From the NCBI GenBank assembly GCA_902775555.1, contig CACYMQ010000018.1, positions 1-62,132 on the forward strand: a stretch of 62,132 nt of DNA. Reading direction: 5' to 3'. The notes beneath the pieces are model-generated. The model was not told the origin of the DNA, did no database searches, and saw only the letters and a program-made list of their open reading frames with translations. Shown piece after piece: positions 17,602 through 27,111 of the stretch (within the stretch, counting starts at the first letter, position 1; every line of letters starts with the position of its first letter). Origin of the DNA: an uncultured Lachnospiraceae bacterium (GTDB taxonomy: Bacteria; Bacillota; Clostridia; Lachnospirales; Lachnospiraceae). A program made the translations under genes and the position numbers.

Positions 17602-17640
17602 AAGGCCCTGTAAAAGACTCTGTTATAGAAATCTTTAGGT

Positions 17641-17670
17641 AAGGGGACCATCCCGAGGGATAGTCCTCTT
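17641..17670 (+). promoter_or_regulatory. Hairpin between SCIFF precursor and maturase
   Basis: A 14-bp stem (17641-17654 with 17657-17670) has one A-C mismatch and one G-U pair and a two-base gap at its tip. It is followed by ATCTTG rather than a clean U-run. It probably acts as a partial terminator or RNA-end stabiliser that keeps precursor output above maturase output. Confidence 0.55.
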
Positions 17671-17689
17671 ATCTTGCATGGAGAGCGTT

Positions 17690-19162
17690 ATGAAGCAGGT
17701 TCATCAATTTAAGAATAACGGTTATAATATCGTGCTGGATGTCTGCAGCGGCTCCGTCCATGTGGTTGACGATCTGGTATATGACCTGATCTCACTCTAC
17801 GAGAAGAATCCGAAGGATACGGTGATCCGCAGACTGAAGGAGGACTATCCCGAAGAGACGGAAGAAGGGATCGCGGAAGCATACGAGGCGGTACGGAAGC
17901 TGGAGGCGGATGGTCGTCTCTTTGCAGAGGATACCTATGAGAATGCGGTGATCGATTTCAAGAAGAGAAAGACCGTGGTGAAAGCACTCTGCCTGAATGT
18001 GTCCCATGACTGCAATCTGGCATGCAGATACTGCTTTGCCGGACAGGGAGAGTATCACGGAGACCGTGCGCTGATGTCCTATGAGGTGGGAAAGCAGGCG
18101 CTGGATTTCCTGATCGCCAATTCCGGGAACCGGAGGAATCTCGAGGTTGACTTCTTCGGCGGCGAGCCCCTTATGAATTTCGAAGTGGTGAAGCAGCTGG
18201 TGGCTTACGGGCGGCAGAGGGAGAAGGAGACCGGAAAGAATTTCCGTTTTACCCTGACTACGAACGGGATCCTTCTGGATGACGAGGTCATTGATTTTGC
18301 AAACCGCGAACTGAAGAATGTTGTCCTTTCCATAGACGGAAGGCGTGAGGTAAATGATGCCATGCGTCCCACCCGGAACGGGAAAGGAAGTTATGATATC
18401 ATTCTTCCTAAATATAAACATTTCAAGGAGAAGCGGAAGGGCGAGTACTATATCCGCGGAACCTTTACCCGTAAGAATACGGATTTTTGTGAGGACGTAC
18501 TGAATCTCATCGATGAAGGCTTCGATGTGATCTCCATGGAACCGGTGGTAGCGCCGCCGGAGGAGGATTACTCCATCCGTGAGGAGGACGTACCGAAGCT
18601 TTTGGAGCAGTACGACCGTCTGGCAGCGGCTCTGGTGGAAAGAGCAAAGGCAGGGAAGCCGGTGACCTTCTTCCATTTCATGATCGATCTGACCGGCGGT
18701 CCGTGCGTATACAAACGTCTGGCCGGCTGTGGTTCCGGAACGGAGTATCTGGCCGTGACCCCCTGGGGCGATCTGTATCCATGTCATCAGTTTGTGGGAG
18801 ATGAAAGATTCCTGCTCGGTGATGTATGGAAGGGCGTGCAGAAGACAGAGCTGGTGGATGAGTTTAAGTGCAACAACGTCTATGCCAAGGAGAAATGCAG
18901 AGACTGCTTCGCAAGATTCTTCTGCAGCGGAGGCTGTGCGGCGAATGCATTTGCCTTCCATGGAAAGATCCTGGAGGCCTATGATATCGGCTGTGAACTG
19001 GAGCGGAAGCGCGTGGAATGTGCGCTGATGATGAAAGCGGCTCTGGCTGGGACACGGGCAGCAGGAGCCTTACAGAAGGAAAGCGATGCCTGCGGCAGGC
19101 AGGATGAAGGAACTGACTGTGAGGATACCTGTGAGGTGACCGGAGGTATGCCGGTGTGCTGA
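17690..19162 (+). CDS. scfB: SCIFF radical SAM maturase
   Basis: The product is a 490-residue radical SAM/SPASM enzyme that forms thioether bonds in the SCIFF peptide. Residues 1-95 resemble the peptide-binding RRE-like region (VHQFKNNGYNIVLDV). The cluster-binding motif is CNLACRYC with Cys108, Cys112 and Cys115. The C-terminal half carries the extra-cluster cysteines of a SPASM domain (GPCVYKRLAGCGSG, YPCHQF, CRDCFARFFCSGGC). I place the start at ATG 17690, which has GGAG 6 bases upstream and gives the MKQVHQF N-terminus typical of the family; the ATG at 17678 lacks a ribosome site. An unusual Cys-rich tail (about 465-490) follows the SPASM region. Confidence 0.95.
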   Translation: MKQVHQFKNNGYNIVLDVCSGSVHVVDDLVYDLISLYEKNPKDTVIRRLKEDYPEETEEGIAEAYEAVRKLEADGRLFAEDTYENAVIDFKKRKTVVKALCLNVSHDCNLACRYCFAGQGEYHGDRALMSYEVGKQALDFLIANSGNRRNLEVDFFGGEPLMNFEVVKQLVAYGRQREKETGKNFRFTLTTNGILLDDEVIDFANRELKNVVLSIDGRREVNDAMRPTRNGKGSYDIILPKYKHFKEKRKGEYYIRGTFTRKNTDFCEDVLNLIDEGFDVISMEPVVAPPEEDYSIREEDVPKLLEQYDRLAAALVERAKAGKPVTFFHFMIDLTGGPCVYKRLAGCGSGTEYLAVTPWGDLYPCHQFVGDERFLLGDVWKGVQKTELVDEFKCNNVYAKEKCRDCFARFFCSGGCAANAFAFHGKILEAYDIGCELERKRVECALMMKAALAGTRAAGALQKESDACGRQDEGTDCEDTCEVTGGMPVC

Positions 19163-19262
19163 GAACAGGTACATGGTATATGAAAACACGCCGAGTGTGG
19201 GAAACCATGTGATAAGAGGTACATTTTTCCGGGAAACCGGATGAAAAATAAGGAGTAAAACG

Positions 19263-21515
19263 ATGAAGAAAGCAAAGAGAAATGCGGTGCTCGGTCTTCT
19301 GCTCTTCGCCTTGCTGGTTGCAGGTGCCGTTTATACGGTCCTGTGCGGATTGGGTGAAACCAATGCAGGACGTGCAGAGGATATCGTCCTGGGTCTTGAC
19401 CTTCGGGGCGGTGTCAGTGTAACCTACGAGATCGTAGAGAAGGATGCAGATGATGCAGCGATCGCCGCAACCAAGGACAAGCTGCAGCGAAGAGTTGATA
19501 ACTACAGCACGGACGGTGAGGTATACCTGGAAGGCAGCGACCGTCTGACCGTAGAGATCCCGGTGGATACCAGCAAGTACGATCCCAATAAGATCCTGGA
19601 TGAGCTGGGACGTCCCGGTACACTGGAGTTTATCGATCCTGCCAATATCACTGCATTTCAGCAGGGTCAGGCCTATACGGCAGCTCTGACCGGTGCCGAT
19701 GTTAAGGATGCCCAGGGCGGGATCCGTGAGGATCAGACCACAGGAACCAAGGAAAATGTGGTTTCCCTGCAGTTCACCGAGGAAGGCGCTAAAAAATTCG
19801 GGGATGTTACCGCAGCAAATGTCGGCTCTCCAATCTACATCGTATATGACGGAGAGATCGTAAGTGCCCCGAATGTAAATGAGGCGATCACCGGCGGAAA
19901 TGCCGAGATCAACAATATCTCCACTTATGAGGAAGCTGAGTCGCTGGCAAGTACCATCAAGATCGGTGCACTGCCGCTGACTCTTAAGGAGCTGCGTTCG
20001 CAGGTCGTTGGTGCAAAGCTGGGTAATGATGCGGTTTCCACATCTCTGATGGCCGGTGGTATCGGTCTCGGACTTGTGTTCCTGATCATGATCATCGTAT
20101 TCCGTTTCCCCGGATTCCTTGCATCCATCGCTCTTTCCGTATATGTGATCCTGGATCTGTTCTTTATCCAGACCCTGAATATCTCACTGACTCTTCCCGG
20201 TCTTGCAGGTATCATACTGGGTATAGGTATGGCCGTGGATGCGAACGTCATCATATTCACGCGTATTAAAGAGGAGATCGGAGACGGAAAGACGGTTAAG
20301 ACTGCCATCAAGAACGGTTTCTCCAAGGCCTTCTCCGCTATCTTCGACGGAAATATCACGACCATCATCGCAGGCGTTGTGCTTCTTTCCATGGGTTCCG
20401 GTGCGGTCATGGGCTTTGCGAAGACCCTGATCCTCGGTATCGTTCTTTCCATGTTCACAGCCCTTGTTGTAACAAGAGTTCTTCTGAACTGCTTTGCAAA
20501 TCTGGGTGTAACGAATAAGAAGCTTTACGGCGAGTCCAGGCATAAGAAGGTAGTGAAGTTCTCCAAGGCTTTCAAGTTTACTTCCCTGATCTCCATTCTG
20601 GTGATCGTATGCGGTGTCGGTGCACTCTTTGTAAATAAGAATATGGACAGCCGTGGAAGTACTCTGAATTACAGTCTGGAGTTCAGCGGCGGTACATCTA
20701 CCACCGTAACCTTCGACAAGGCATATACTCTGGCAGAGGCTGAGTCGGAGATCGCTCCCGTGATCGCAGAGGCAGCGGGTATCAATGCGGGAACCGTTCA
20801 GATCCAGATCGTTGACAATACCAACCAGATCGTATTCAAGACCTCAGAGCTGAATGAAGATACGCGTTCTGCGGTAAGCAAAGCGTTGGAATCCAAGTTC
20901 AATCTGACGGATGACAAGATCGATTCGCAGAATATCAGCAGCACCATCTCCAGCGAGATGCAGAGAGATGCCATCGTAGCCGTAATCGTAGCGTCGATCC
21001 TGATGCTGATCTACATCGCGTTCCGGTTCTCGGATGTCCGTTTCGGTGCGGCAGCCGTGATCGCCCTTGTACACGACGTCATGGTAGTCTTCATGGTTTA
21101 CTCCGTGGCCTATCTGTCGGTCGGCGGTACATTTATCGCATGTATGCTGACCATTGTGGGTTACTCCATCAATGCGACCATCATCATCTTTGACCGTATC
21201 CGTGAGAACCTGCGCGATATGAACGTCAACCAGGTGGGTTACGATACGGTAGTGGATACCAGTATCTCACAGACCATGACCAGAAATATCTATTCAACAC
21301 TGACGACCTTTGTTACGGTGCTGATGTTGTATATCCTGGGCGTTCCTTCGCTGAAGGAATTCACCCTGACCCTGATCGCAGGTCTGCTCTGTGGTCTCTA
21401 CTCCTCAATCTTCATTACCGGTCCGCTATGGCTGTTCCTGAAGAAGCATATCGGAGGCAAGAAGAAGGCACCTGCGGATACGTCGAATAAGAAGACGGCA
21501 AAGGCAGGTAAGTAA
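19263..21515 (+). CDS. secDF: SecD-SecF fusion protein-export membrane protein
   Basis: This 750-residue RND-type accessory of the Sec translocon uses the proton gradient to pull exported proteins. The SecD half (about 1-425) starts with one membrane helix, then the extracellular P1 region with LDLRGGVSV, and a five-helix bundle including the conserved GIGMAVDANVIIFTRIKEEI. The SecF half begins near residue 430 (a second first helix and SLEFSGGT) and repeats the bundle with GYSINATIIIFDRIRENL. Fusion of the two is common in Firmicutes. The C-terminus is Lys-rich. It lies 100 bases after the SCIFF maturase on the same strand; a role in SCIFF export is possible but not shown. Confidence 0.95.
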   Translation: MKKAKRNAVLGLLLFALLVAGAVYTVLCGLGETNAGRAEDIVLGLDLRGGVSVTYEIVEKDADDAAIAATKDKLQRRVDNYSTDGEVYLEGSDRLTVEIPVDTSKYDPNKILDELGRPGTLEFIDPANITAFQQGQAYTAALTGADVKDAQGGIREDQTTGTKENVVSLQFTEEGAKKFGDVTAANVGSPIYIVYDGEIVSAPNVNEAITGGNAEINNISTYEEAESLASTIKIGALPLTLKELRSQVVGAKLGNDAVSTSLMAGGIGLGLVFLIMIIVFRFPGFLASIALSVYVILDLFFIQTLNISLTLPGLAGIILGIGMAVDANVIIFTRIKEEIGDGKTVKTAIKNGFSKAFSAIFDGNITTIIAGVVLLSMGSGAVMGFAKTLILGIVLSMFTALVVTRVLLNCFANLGVTNKKLYGESRHKKVVKFSKAFKFTSLISILVIVCGVGALFVNKNMDSRGSTLNYSLEFSGGTSTTVTFDKAYTLAEAESEIAPVIAEAAGINAGTVQIQIVDNTNQIVFKTSELNEDTRSAVSKALESKFNLTDDKIDSQNISSTISSEMQRDAIVAVIVASILMLIYIAFRFSDVRFGAAAVIALVHDVMVVFMVYSVAYLSVGGTFIACMLTIVGYSINATIIIFDRIRENLRDMNVNQVGYDTVVDTSISQTMTRNIYSTLTTFVTVLMLYILGVPSLKEFTLTLIAGLLCGLYSSIFITGPLWLFLKKHIGGKKKAPADTSNKKTAKAGK

Positions 21516-21530
21516 AGACATACGAATTCA

Positions 21531-21561
21531 GAGCCACAGGTTATCCTGTGGCTCCTTTGAT
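21531..21561 (+). terminator. Intrinsic terminator after secDF
   Basis: The stem GAGCCACAGG / CCTGTGGCTC has a TTAT loop and is followed by CTTTGATTCC. It is 10 bp and perfect, but the U-tract is interrupted. Confidence 0.75.
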
Positions 21562-21577
21562 TCCTTGAGGAGCGGGA

Positions 21578-23323
21578 ATGAGAAAGAATGTAGAGTGGCG
21601 AATGTATACGAAGAGGGCGGACTTCCGGGCATTGGGCGAACGGCTGGGGATCTCTCCGGTCATGGCCAGAGTGCTTGTGAACCGCGGGATGTCCACGCCG
21701 GAAGCGCAGGAACGCTATCTCTATGGAGGACTGAACAGTATTCCGGATGCAAAGCGGATGAAGGGCATACGCGAAGCTGTATCGCTCCTGCAGGAGAAGC
21801 TGAAGGAGAAGAAACCGATCCGGATCATTTCCGACTATGATGTGGACGGAGTCACATCGAACTATATCCTCTATGACGGGCTGAAGAAACTGGGGGCAGT
21901 GATCTCATATGACATCCCGGACCGGATCCGGGACGGATACGGGATGAATGTGCGTCTGGTGGAGGAAGCCTATGATGACGGAATCGATACGCTGCTTACC
22001 TGCGATAACGGGGTCTCCGCCTTTGAAGCAGTGGATCGGGCAAAGGAACTGGGTATGACGGTGATCATAACGGATCACCACCAGATACAGGACGGACTCC
22101 CGGCGGCGGATGTGATCGTGAATCCGTGGCAGCCGCTCTGTGAATATCCGTTCAAGAGTATTTGCGGTGCGGAGGTGGCCTACAAGCTGATCCGGGAACT
22201 GGCCGAAGCGGAGGGAAAGCCGCTCTCCGTTACGAAGTACCTGGATTTCGCAGCCCTGGGTACCGTATGTGATGTTATGCCGCTTGTAGATGAGAATCGG
22301 ATCCTGGTGCGGGAGGGAATGCGGGTCATGTCGGACCCGGAGAATGCAGGCCTTCGGGAACTGCTCCGTGTAAATGATCTGCTTGGATCCGACATTTCCG
22401 CTTACCATTTGGGATTTCGGATCGGGCCCTGTATCAACTCGGAGGGAAGGCTCTCCAGTGCAAAGGAAGCCATGAAGCTGTTCCTGTCGGAGGATCCGGA
22501 AGAGATCTCCCGGCTGGCTATGGATATGAAGCGGCTGAATGATGAAAGAAAGAATGCGACGGTCCGTGGGGTCGAGCAGGCAGTAAAGATCATCGAAGAA
22601 GAGCATTTGATCGAAAAGGATCATGTCCTGCTGGTCCGGGTGCCGGAGCTTCATGAGTCCCTGGCCGGGATCGTGGCGGGCAGGATCCGGGAGCGTTATT
22701 ATCGTCCTGTGATCATTTTCACGAAGGCAGAAGATAAGGAAGGATTTCTGAAAGGGTCCGGACGGTCCGTAGAGGAATACAATCTCTTTGAGGCGCTGAC
22801 CTCCGCGGCTTCCCATATAGAAAAATTCGGCGGGCATCCCATGGCAGCGGGACTTACCATAAGGGAAGAAGAGTTTTCCGCTCTGGCAGCCACGTTGAAC
22901 GAAGAGGAGGAGCTGACGGACGCAGATCTGACGGAGAAACTCTTTATCGACGTGCCGATGCCGCTATATTATGTAAACTTGAACCTGGCGGAGCAGCTGG
23001 AACAGCTGGAACCCTTCGGAACAGGAAATCCCAAACCGCTCTTTGCAGAAAAAGGTCTTCAGCTGGAGGATTTCAGGGTCTTCGGCGGAGGCAGGGTAGG
23101 ACAGCTCATTCTGAGGGATGGGAAAGGACAGAGGGTTTTCGCCAAGACATTTGATGTGCAATCCTTAAATGAGGATATAAAAATGTGGTCGGAACCCAAC
23201 GAGTATGGTAAAATAGGAACATATCCGAAACTGGATATCATGTACAGAGTGTCGGTAAATGAATTCCGCGGGGAGCGAAGCGCGGATTGTATCATAGAGC
23301 ATTACAGAAAATGTGTAGAGTAA
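21578..23323 (+). CDS. recJ: Single-strand-specific DNA exonuclease RecJ
   Basis: The product is a 581-residue DHH-superfamily exonuclease that degrades single-stranded DNA 5' to 3' in recombination and mismatch repair. The first metal motif is SDYDVDGVTSN, the second CDNGVSA, and the DHH motif is TDHHQ. Further on are GPCINSEGRLSSA, and the DHHA1 domain with GSGRSVEEYNLFEAL and FGGHPMAAGLTI. A C-terminal OB-like part with LEPFGTGNPKPLFA completes the protein. Length is typical of Firmicutes RecJ. The start ATG 21578 has GGAG 8 bases upstream. apt follows 18 bases downstream, an arrangement often seen in this phylum. Confidence 0.95.
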   Translation: MRKNVEWRMYTKRADFRALGERLGISPVMARVLVNRGMSTPEAQERYLYGGLNSIPDAKRMKGIREAVSLLQEKLKEKKPIRIISDYDVDGVTSNYILYDGLKKLGAVISYDIPDRIRDGYGMNVRLVEEAYDDGIDTLLTCDNGVSAFEAVDRAKELGMTVIITDHHQIQDGLPAADVIVNPWQPLCEYPFKSICGAEVAYKLIRELAEAEGKPLSVTKYLDFAALGTVCDVMPLVDENRILVREGMRVMSDPENAGLRELLRVNDLLGSDISAYHLGFRIGPCINSEGRLSSAKEAMKLFLSEDPEEISRLAMDMKRLNDERKNATVRGVEQAVKIIEEEHLIEKDHVLLVRVPELHESLAGIVAGRIRERYYRPVIIFTKAEDKEGFLKGSGRSVEEYNLFEALTSAASHIEKFGGHPMAAGLTIREEEFSALAATLNEEEELTDADLTEKLFIDVPMPLYYVNLNLAEQLEQLEPFGTGNPKPLFAEKGLQLEDFRVFGGGRVGQLILRDGKGQRVFAKTFDVQSLNEDIKMWSEPNEYGKIGTYPKLDIMYRVSVNEFRGERSADCIIEHYRKCVE

Positions 23324-23341
23324 GGAGCATGGAAGAACGTT

Positions 23342-23866
23342 ATGAAAGAGTTGAAGGATTATATTAAATCGATTCCGGATTTTCCGACACCGGGGGTTAT
23401 GTTCAGGGATGTGACAAGCGTATTGGATGACCCGGAAGGCTTTCAGTTATCTGTGGAAGAACTGATCCGGCTTCTGGACGGGGTGGAGTATGACGTGATC
23501 GCCGGTGTAGAGTCCAGAGGATTCATTTTCGGTGCTCCGCTGGCATACAGACAGGGAAAGGCTTTTGTTCCCGTCAGGAAGAAAGGGAAGCTGCCGAGAG
23601 AAACGGTGGAGATGACCTATGATCTGGAATACGGGACCGCAACCATCGAGATCCATAAGGATGCGATCAAACCCGGGCAGAAGGTGGTGATCATCGATGA
23701 CCTGATCGCTACCGGAGGGACCATAGAAGCAGCTGCAAAGCTGGTAGAACAGCTGGGGGGAGAGGTTGTAAAGATGATCTTCCTCATCGAACTCACGGAT
23801 CTGAAGGGACGTGAGCGCCTGGCCGGGTATGATGTGGCCAGCGTCGTACAGTACGAGGGAGCCTGA
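23342..23866 (+). CDS. apt: Adenine phosphoribosyltransferase
   Basis: This 174-residue enzyme converts adenine and PRPP to AMP in purine salvage. The N-terminal DFPTPGVMFRDVT segment and the ESRGFIFG loop are typical of the family, and the PRPP-binding motif is VVIIDDLIATGGT. Length is standard. It follows recJ by 18 bases and precedes the (p)ppGpp gene, from which it is separated by a 230-base gap full of repeats. Confidence 0.96.
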   Translation: MKELKDYIKSIPDFPTPGVMFRDVTSVLDDPEGFQLSVEELIRLLDGVEYDVIAGVESRGFIFGAPLAYRQGKAFVPVRKKGKLPRETVEMTYDLEYGTATIEIHKDAIKPGQKVVIIDDLIATGGTIEAAAKLVEQLGGEVVKMIFLIELTDLKGRERLAGYDVASVVQYEGA

Positions 23867-23869
23867 GCC

Positions 23870-23959
23870 GGAAGAAAGCACGTGTGAGGGAAGAAAACGC
23901 ATGTGAAGAAAGCGCGTGTGACGGAAGAAAACGCATGTGAGGAAAGCGCGTGTGAGGGA
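23870..23959 (+). repeat. Degenerate tandem repeat downstream of apt
   Basis: About five imperfect copies of a 17-18 base unit of the type GGAAGAAAGCGCGTGTGA lie in the gap between apt and the (p)ppGpp gene. Copies alternate between ACGCATGTGA and GCGCGTGTGA endings. No open frame or promoter was recognised within it. Confidence 0.7.
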
Positions 23960-23974
23960 AGGCAGACCCCGCCG

Positions 23975-24044
23975 TGTCATTCTGAGGAGCGAAGCGACGA
24001 AGAATCTTAAATCCGAAAGATCCTTCGCTTCGCTCAGGATGACA
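23975..24044. repeat. REP-like dispersed palindrome, copy A
   Basis: It begins with TGTCATTCTGAG and ends with CTCAGGATGACA, with GAAGAATCTT and GATCCTTCGCTTCG between, so the ends form an imperfect inverted repeat. A partial extra end lies at 24051-24062. Two more copies occur in this window. Confidence 0.8.
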
Positions 24045-24099
24045 AGCGCTGCTCAGGATGACAGGCATAAATTGAGAAAACAAGAGAAAGGAGGAAATG

Positions 24100-26373
24100 A
24101 TGGAAGATACAATTCATACCTTGATCAAACAGCACAGACCGGAACAGGAATTGTCCACGCCGGAGGATTTTACTGCCCCAGACGAACTCTATCAGGTCCT
24201 TCTGGAAAAGATCCGGCTCTACCATCCGTCCGATGATTTTTCCATGATCGAGAAAGCTTATCATGTGGCGGATGAAGCCCATGAGGGACAGAAGAGAAAA
24301 TCCGGAGAACCCTATATCATTCATCCCATCTGCGTGGCTATCATCCTGGCAGAACTGGAAATGGACAAGGAAACCATCGCGGCCGGACTTCTCCATGACG
24401 TGGTGGAAGATACAGCCATGACCAAGGAAGAGGTGGCCAGAGAATTCTCCGAAGAGGTGGCTCTTCTTGTGGACGGAGTCACAAAACTGACGCAGTTGAA
24501 CCTGACCCAGGATAAGATCGAGATCCAGGCGGAGAATCTACGGAAGATGTTCCTTGCCATGGCCAAGGATATCCGTGTCATCATCATCAAACTTGCGGAC
24601 CGTCTTCACAACCTGCGGACGCTGCAGTATCAGTCTCCGGCCAAGCAGATCGAGAAGGCGAGAGAGACCATGGATATCTATGCGCCCATCGCACACAGGC
24701 TGGGTATCTCCAGGATCAAGATCGAAATGGATGATCTCTGCATGCGTTATCTCTATCCCCAGATCTATGCGGGACTGAAGCAGAAGATCGATGAGCGTCT
24801 GACCGAACGTGAGGATTTCATTGCCCAGATGGTGGAAGAGGTCAAAGCCTATATCGCCGAGGCGGGGATCGAAGCGGAGATCGACGGACGCGTGAAGCAT
24901 ATGTTCAGCATTTACAAGAAGATGAAGACCCAGAACAAGACACTGGATCAGATCTATGATGTATTTGCGCTTCGTGTAAAGGTAGATACGGTCAGGGACT
25001 GTTATGCCGCATTGGGTATCATCCATGCGAAGTATAAACCGATCCCGGGACGTTTCAAGGACTATATCGCCATGCCGAAGGCGAACATGTACCAGTCGCT
25101 TCATACCACATTGATCGGACATGAAGGACGTCCCTTCGAGATCCAGATCCGAACCTACGAGATGCACAGGACAGCGGAGTATGGTATCGCTGCCCATTGG
25201 AAATATAAGGAAAGCGGTTCGAAAAATGTGAGCCGCGAGGAAGAAAAACTGAACTGGCTCCGTGAGATCCTGGAGTGGCAGAATGATACCCAGGATAATA
25301 AGGAGTTCATGAATGCGGTTAAGACCGATCTGGATCTGTTCCAGGATCAGGTATATGTCTTTACCCCGGCGGGTGATGTAAAGAGTCTGCCGAAGGGATC
25401 CACACCGATCGATTTTGCATATCTGATCCATACGGCTGTGGGAAATACCATGGTGGGGGCAAGGATCAACGGGTCCATGGTGCCCATCGAAACAGAGCTT
25501 CGGAGCGGTGACCGGGTTGAGATCATCACCTCCGGCAATTCCAAGGGACCCAGCCAGGACTGGCTGAAGGTCGTAAAGAGCTCCCAGGCCAAGACCAAGA
25601 TCAACCAGTGGTTCAGGCAGGAGCATAAAGCCGGAAATATACAGAAGGGCAAGACGGCCCTGGAGGAATACTGCAGATCCAAGAATATCATTCTCTCCGA
25701 GCTTCTGACGCAGCCTCTTATGGAGGCAACCCTTAAGAAGTACAACTTCCCGGACTGGGACAGCCTTATGGCAGCGGTAGGCCACGGAGGGATCAAGGAA
25801 GGGCAGATCGTTAACCGCCTCACGGTTGAAAAGGAACGGATGGAAAATGCCGGGAAGACCGACGAAGAGGTGGTATCCGAGATCCGCAGAGGGAACCGGG
25901 TCTACGAGATTCCGAAGGACGGGATCAAGGTTCATGGGATCCATGATGTGGCGGTGCGTTTCTCCAAATGCTGCTCACCGGTGCCCGGAGATGAGATCGT
26001 GGGATTCATTACCCGCGGACGCGGGATCTCCATCCATCGGACGGATTGTATCAATATCGTAAGCATGGAAGAGGGAGACAGAGCCCGGCTCATCGATGCG
26101 GAGTGGGCGGAAGGTGTACAGGATGCCGACTCCGAGTACGTGACGGAGATCAATGTTTACGCCACAGGCCGGCAGGGTATCCTCTTTGAGATTTCCAAGA
26201 TCTTTAATGAGGCAAAGGTAAATATCAAGGGTATGACGGTACGTACCTCCAAGCAGGGGAAGGCCACCATATCCATGCAGTTCGGTGTCCGCTCCAAGGA
26301 GCAGCTGGCCTGGTTGTCCGCGAAGATCCGCGGCATCGAGGGCATCATCGATATCGAACGGACCACAGGTTGA
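24100..26373 (+). CDS. Bifunctional (p)ppGpp synthetase/hydrolase, RelA/SpoT family
   Basis: This 757-residue long RSH enzyme makes and degrades the alarmone (p)ppGpp. The hydrolase HD domain is intact (EPYIIHP, then AGLLHDVVEDT). The synthetase domain has KMKTQNKTLDQIYDVFALRV and the substrate loop YIAMPKANMYQSLHTT. A TGS domain (VYVFTPAGDVKSLPKGSTPIDFAY) and a C-terminal ACT domain (about 680-757) follow, with the conserved CCSPVPGDEI between them. Two adjacent ATGs exist; AAAGGAGG spacing favours the second, at 24100. Because both catalytic domains look complete, it is of the Rel/SpoT type rather than a synthetase-only RelA. Confidence 0.95.
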   Translation: MEDTIHTLIKQHRPEQELSTPEDFTAPDELYQVLLEKIRLYHPSDDFSMIEKAYHVADEAHEGQKRKSGEPYIIHPICVAIILAELEMDKETIAAGLLHDVVEDTAMTKEEVAREFSEEVALLVDGVTKLTQLNLTQDKIEIQAENLRKMFLAMAKDIRVIIIKLADRLHNLRTLQYQSPAKQIEKARETMDIYAPIAHRLGISRIKIEMDDLCMRYLYPQIYAGLKQKIDERLTEREDFIAQMVEEVKAYIAEAGIEAEIDGRVKHMFSIYKKMKTQNKTLDQIYDVFALRVKVDTVRDCYAALGIIHAKYKPIPGRFKDYIAMPKANMYQSLHTTLIGHEGRPFEIQIRTYEMHRTAEYGIAAHWKYKESGSKNVSREEEKLNWLREILEWQNDTQDNKEFMNAVKTDLDLFQDQVYVFTPAGDVKSLPKGSTPIDFAYLIHTAVGNTMVGARINGSMVPIETELRSGDRVEIITSGNSKGPSQDWLKVVKSSQAKTKINQWFRQEHKAGNIQKGKTALEEYCRSKNIILSELLTQPLMEATLKKYNFPDWDSLMAAVGHGGIKEGQIVNRLTVEKERMENAGKTDEEVVSEIRRGNRVYEIPKDGIKVHGIHDVAVRFSKCCSPVPGDEIVGFITRGRGISIHRTDCINIVSMEEGDRARLIDAEWAEGVQDADSEYVTEINVYATGRQGILFEISKIFNEAKVNIKGMTVRTSKQGKATISMQFGVRSKEQLAWLSAKIRGIEGIIDIERTTG

Positions 26374-26421
26374 CATAATTCAGCCTGCCCGGACAGACAG
26401 ATACAGAGAGAGGTAAAAGCA

Positions 26422-27057
26422 ATGGTTGATCTGAATATCATTTCGGCGGTTCTCGGACCCATCAGCACCAACTGTTATACGGTAGCAAATGTGCAGACCA
26501 AGGATGCGGTGATCATCGATCCCGCAGACAGCGGTGAACATCTGGTAAAGATGATCGAGGATCAGGGACTGATCCCGAAGGCGATCCTCCTGACCCACGG
26601 ACATTTTGATCATTGCATGGCGGTTCCGCGTCTGAAGGAAGAATATCCGGAGGCAGAGGTGATCATCGGAGCGGATGACGTACAGTGGCTGAAGGATCCT
26701 CAGCTGAATCTCTCCATGCCCTTTATCGGTGAGGCATTTACGCTGGAGGCGGACCGGACCGTGACCGATGGCGAGGAGATCGAGATCCTTGGCACGAAGA
26801 TGCAGTGCATCCAGATCCCGGGGCATACACCCGGCGGGATCTGCTATTATTTCCCGGAGCAGCATCTGCTTTTTGACGGGGATACCCTTTTCTCCGGAAG
26901 CGTGGGAAGGACCGACTTCCCGGGCGGAAGCCAGGATGCCCTGATGAGCGGGATCCGGCAGAAGCTCTTCACCCTCCCGGAAGAAACACTGGTTTTCCCG
27001 GGACATGACCGGGCAACCACCATCGAGAAGGAGATTCGGGAGAATATGTATTTCTGA
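26422..27057 (+). CDS. Metallo-beta-lactamase-fold hydrolase, glyoxalase-II-like
   Basis: The product has 211 residues. The zinc motif THGHFDHC, a later GHTPGGICYY, DGDTLFSGSVGRTDFPGG, and the final FPGHDRATT supply the full metal-ligand set of the GloB-like branch. It lacks the C-terminal glutathione-binding extension of true glyoxalase II, as usual for the short YcbL-type Firmicutes proteins often found next to the (p)ppGpp gene and hemZ. The natural substrate is unknown; a thioester is likely. Confidence 0.88.
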   Translation: MVDLNIISAVLGPISTNCYTVANVQTKDAVIIDPADSGEHLVKMIEDQGLIPKAILLTHGHFDHCMAVPRLKEEYPEAEVIIGADDVQWLKDPQLNLSMPFIGEAFTLEADRTVTDGEEIEILGTKMQCIQIPGHTPGGICYYFPEQHLLFDGDTLFSGSVGRTDFPGGSQDALMSGIRQKLFTLPEETLVFPGHDRATTIEKEIRENMYF

Positions 27058-27111
27058 GCAGGGAAAGATACTGTAGAGGCAGAATGACGTGTTGGAGAAA
27101 GGGGGCTTCAT

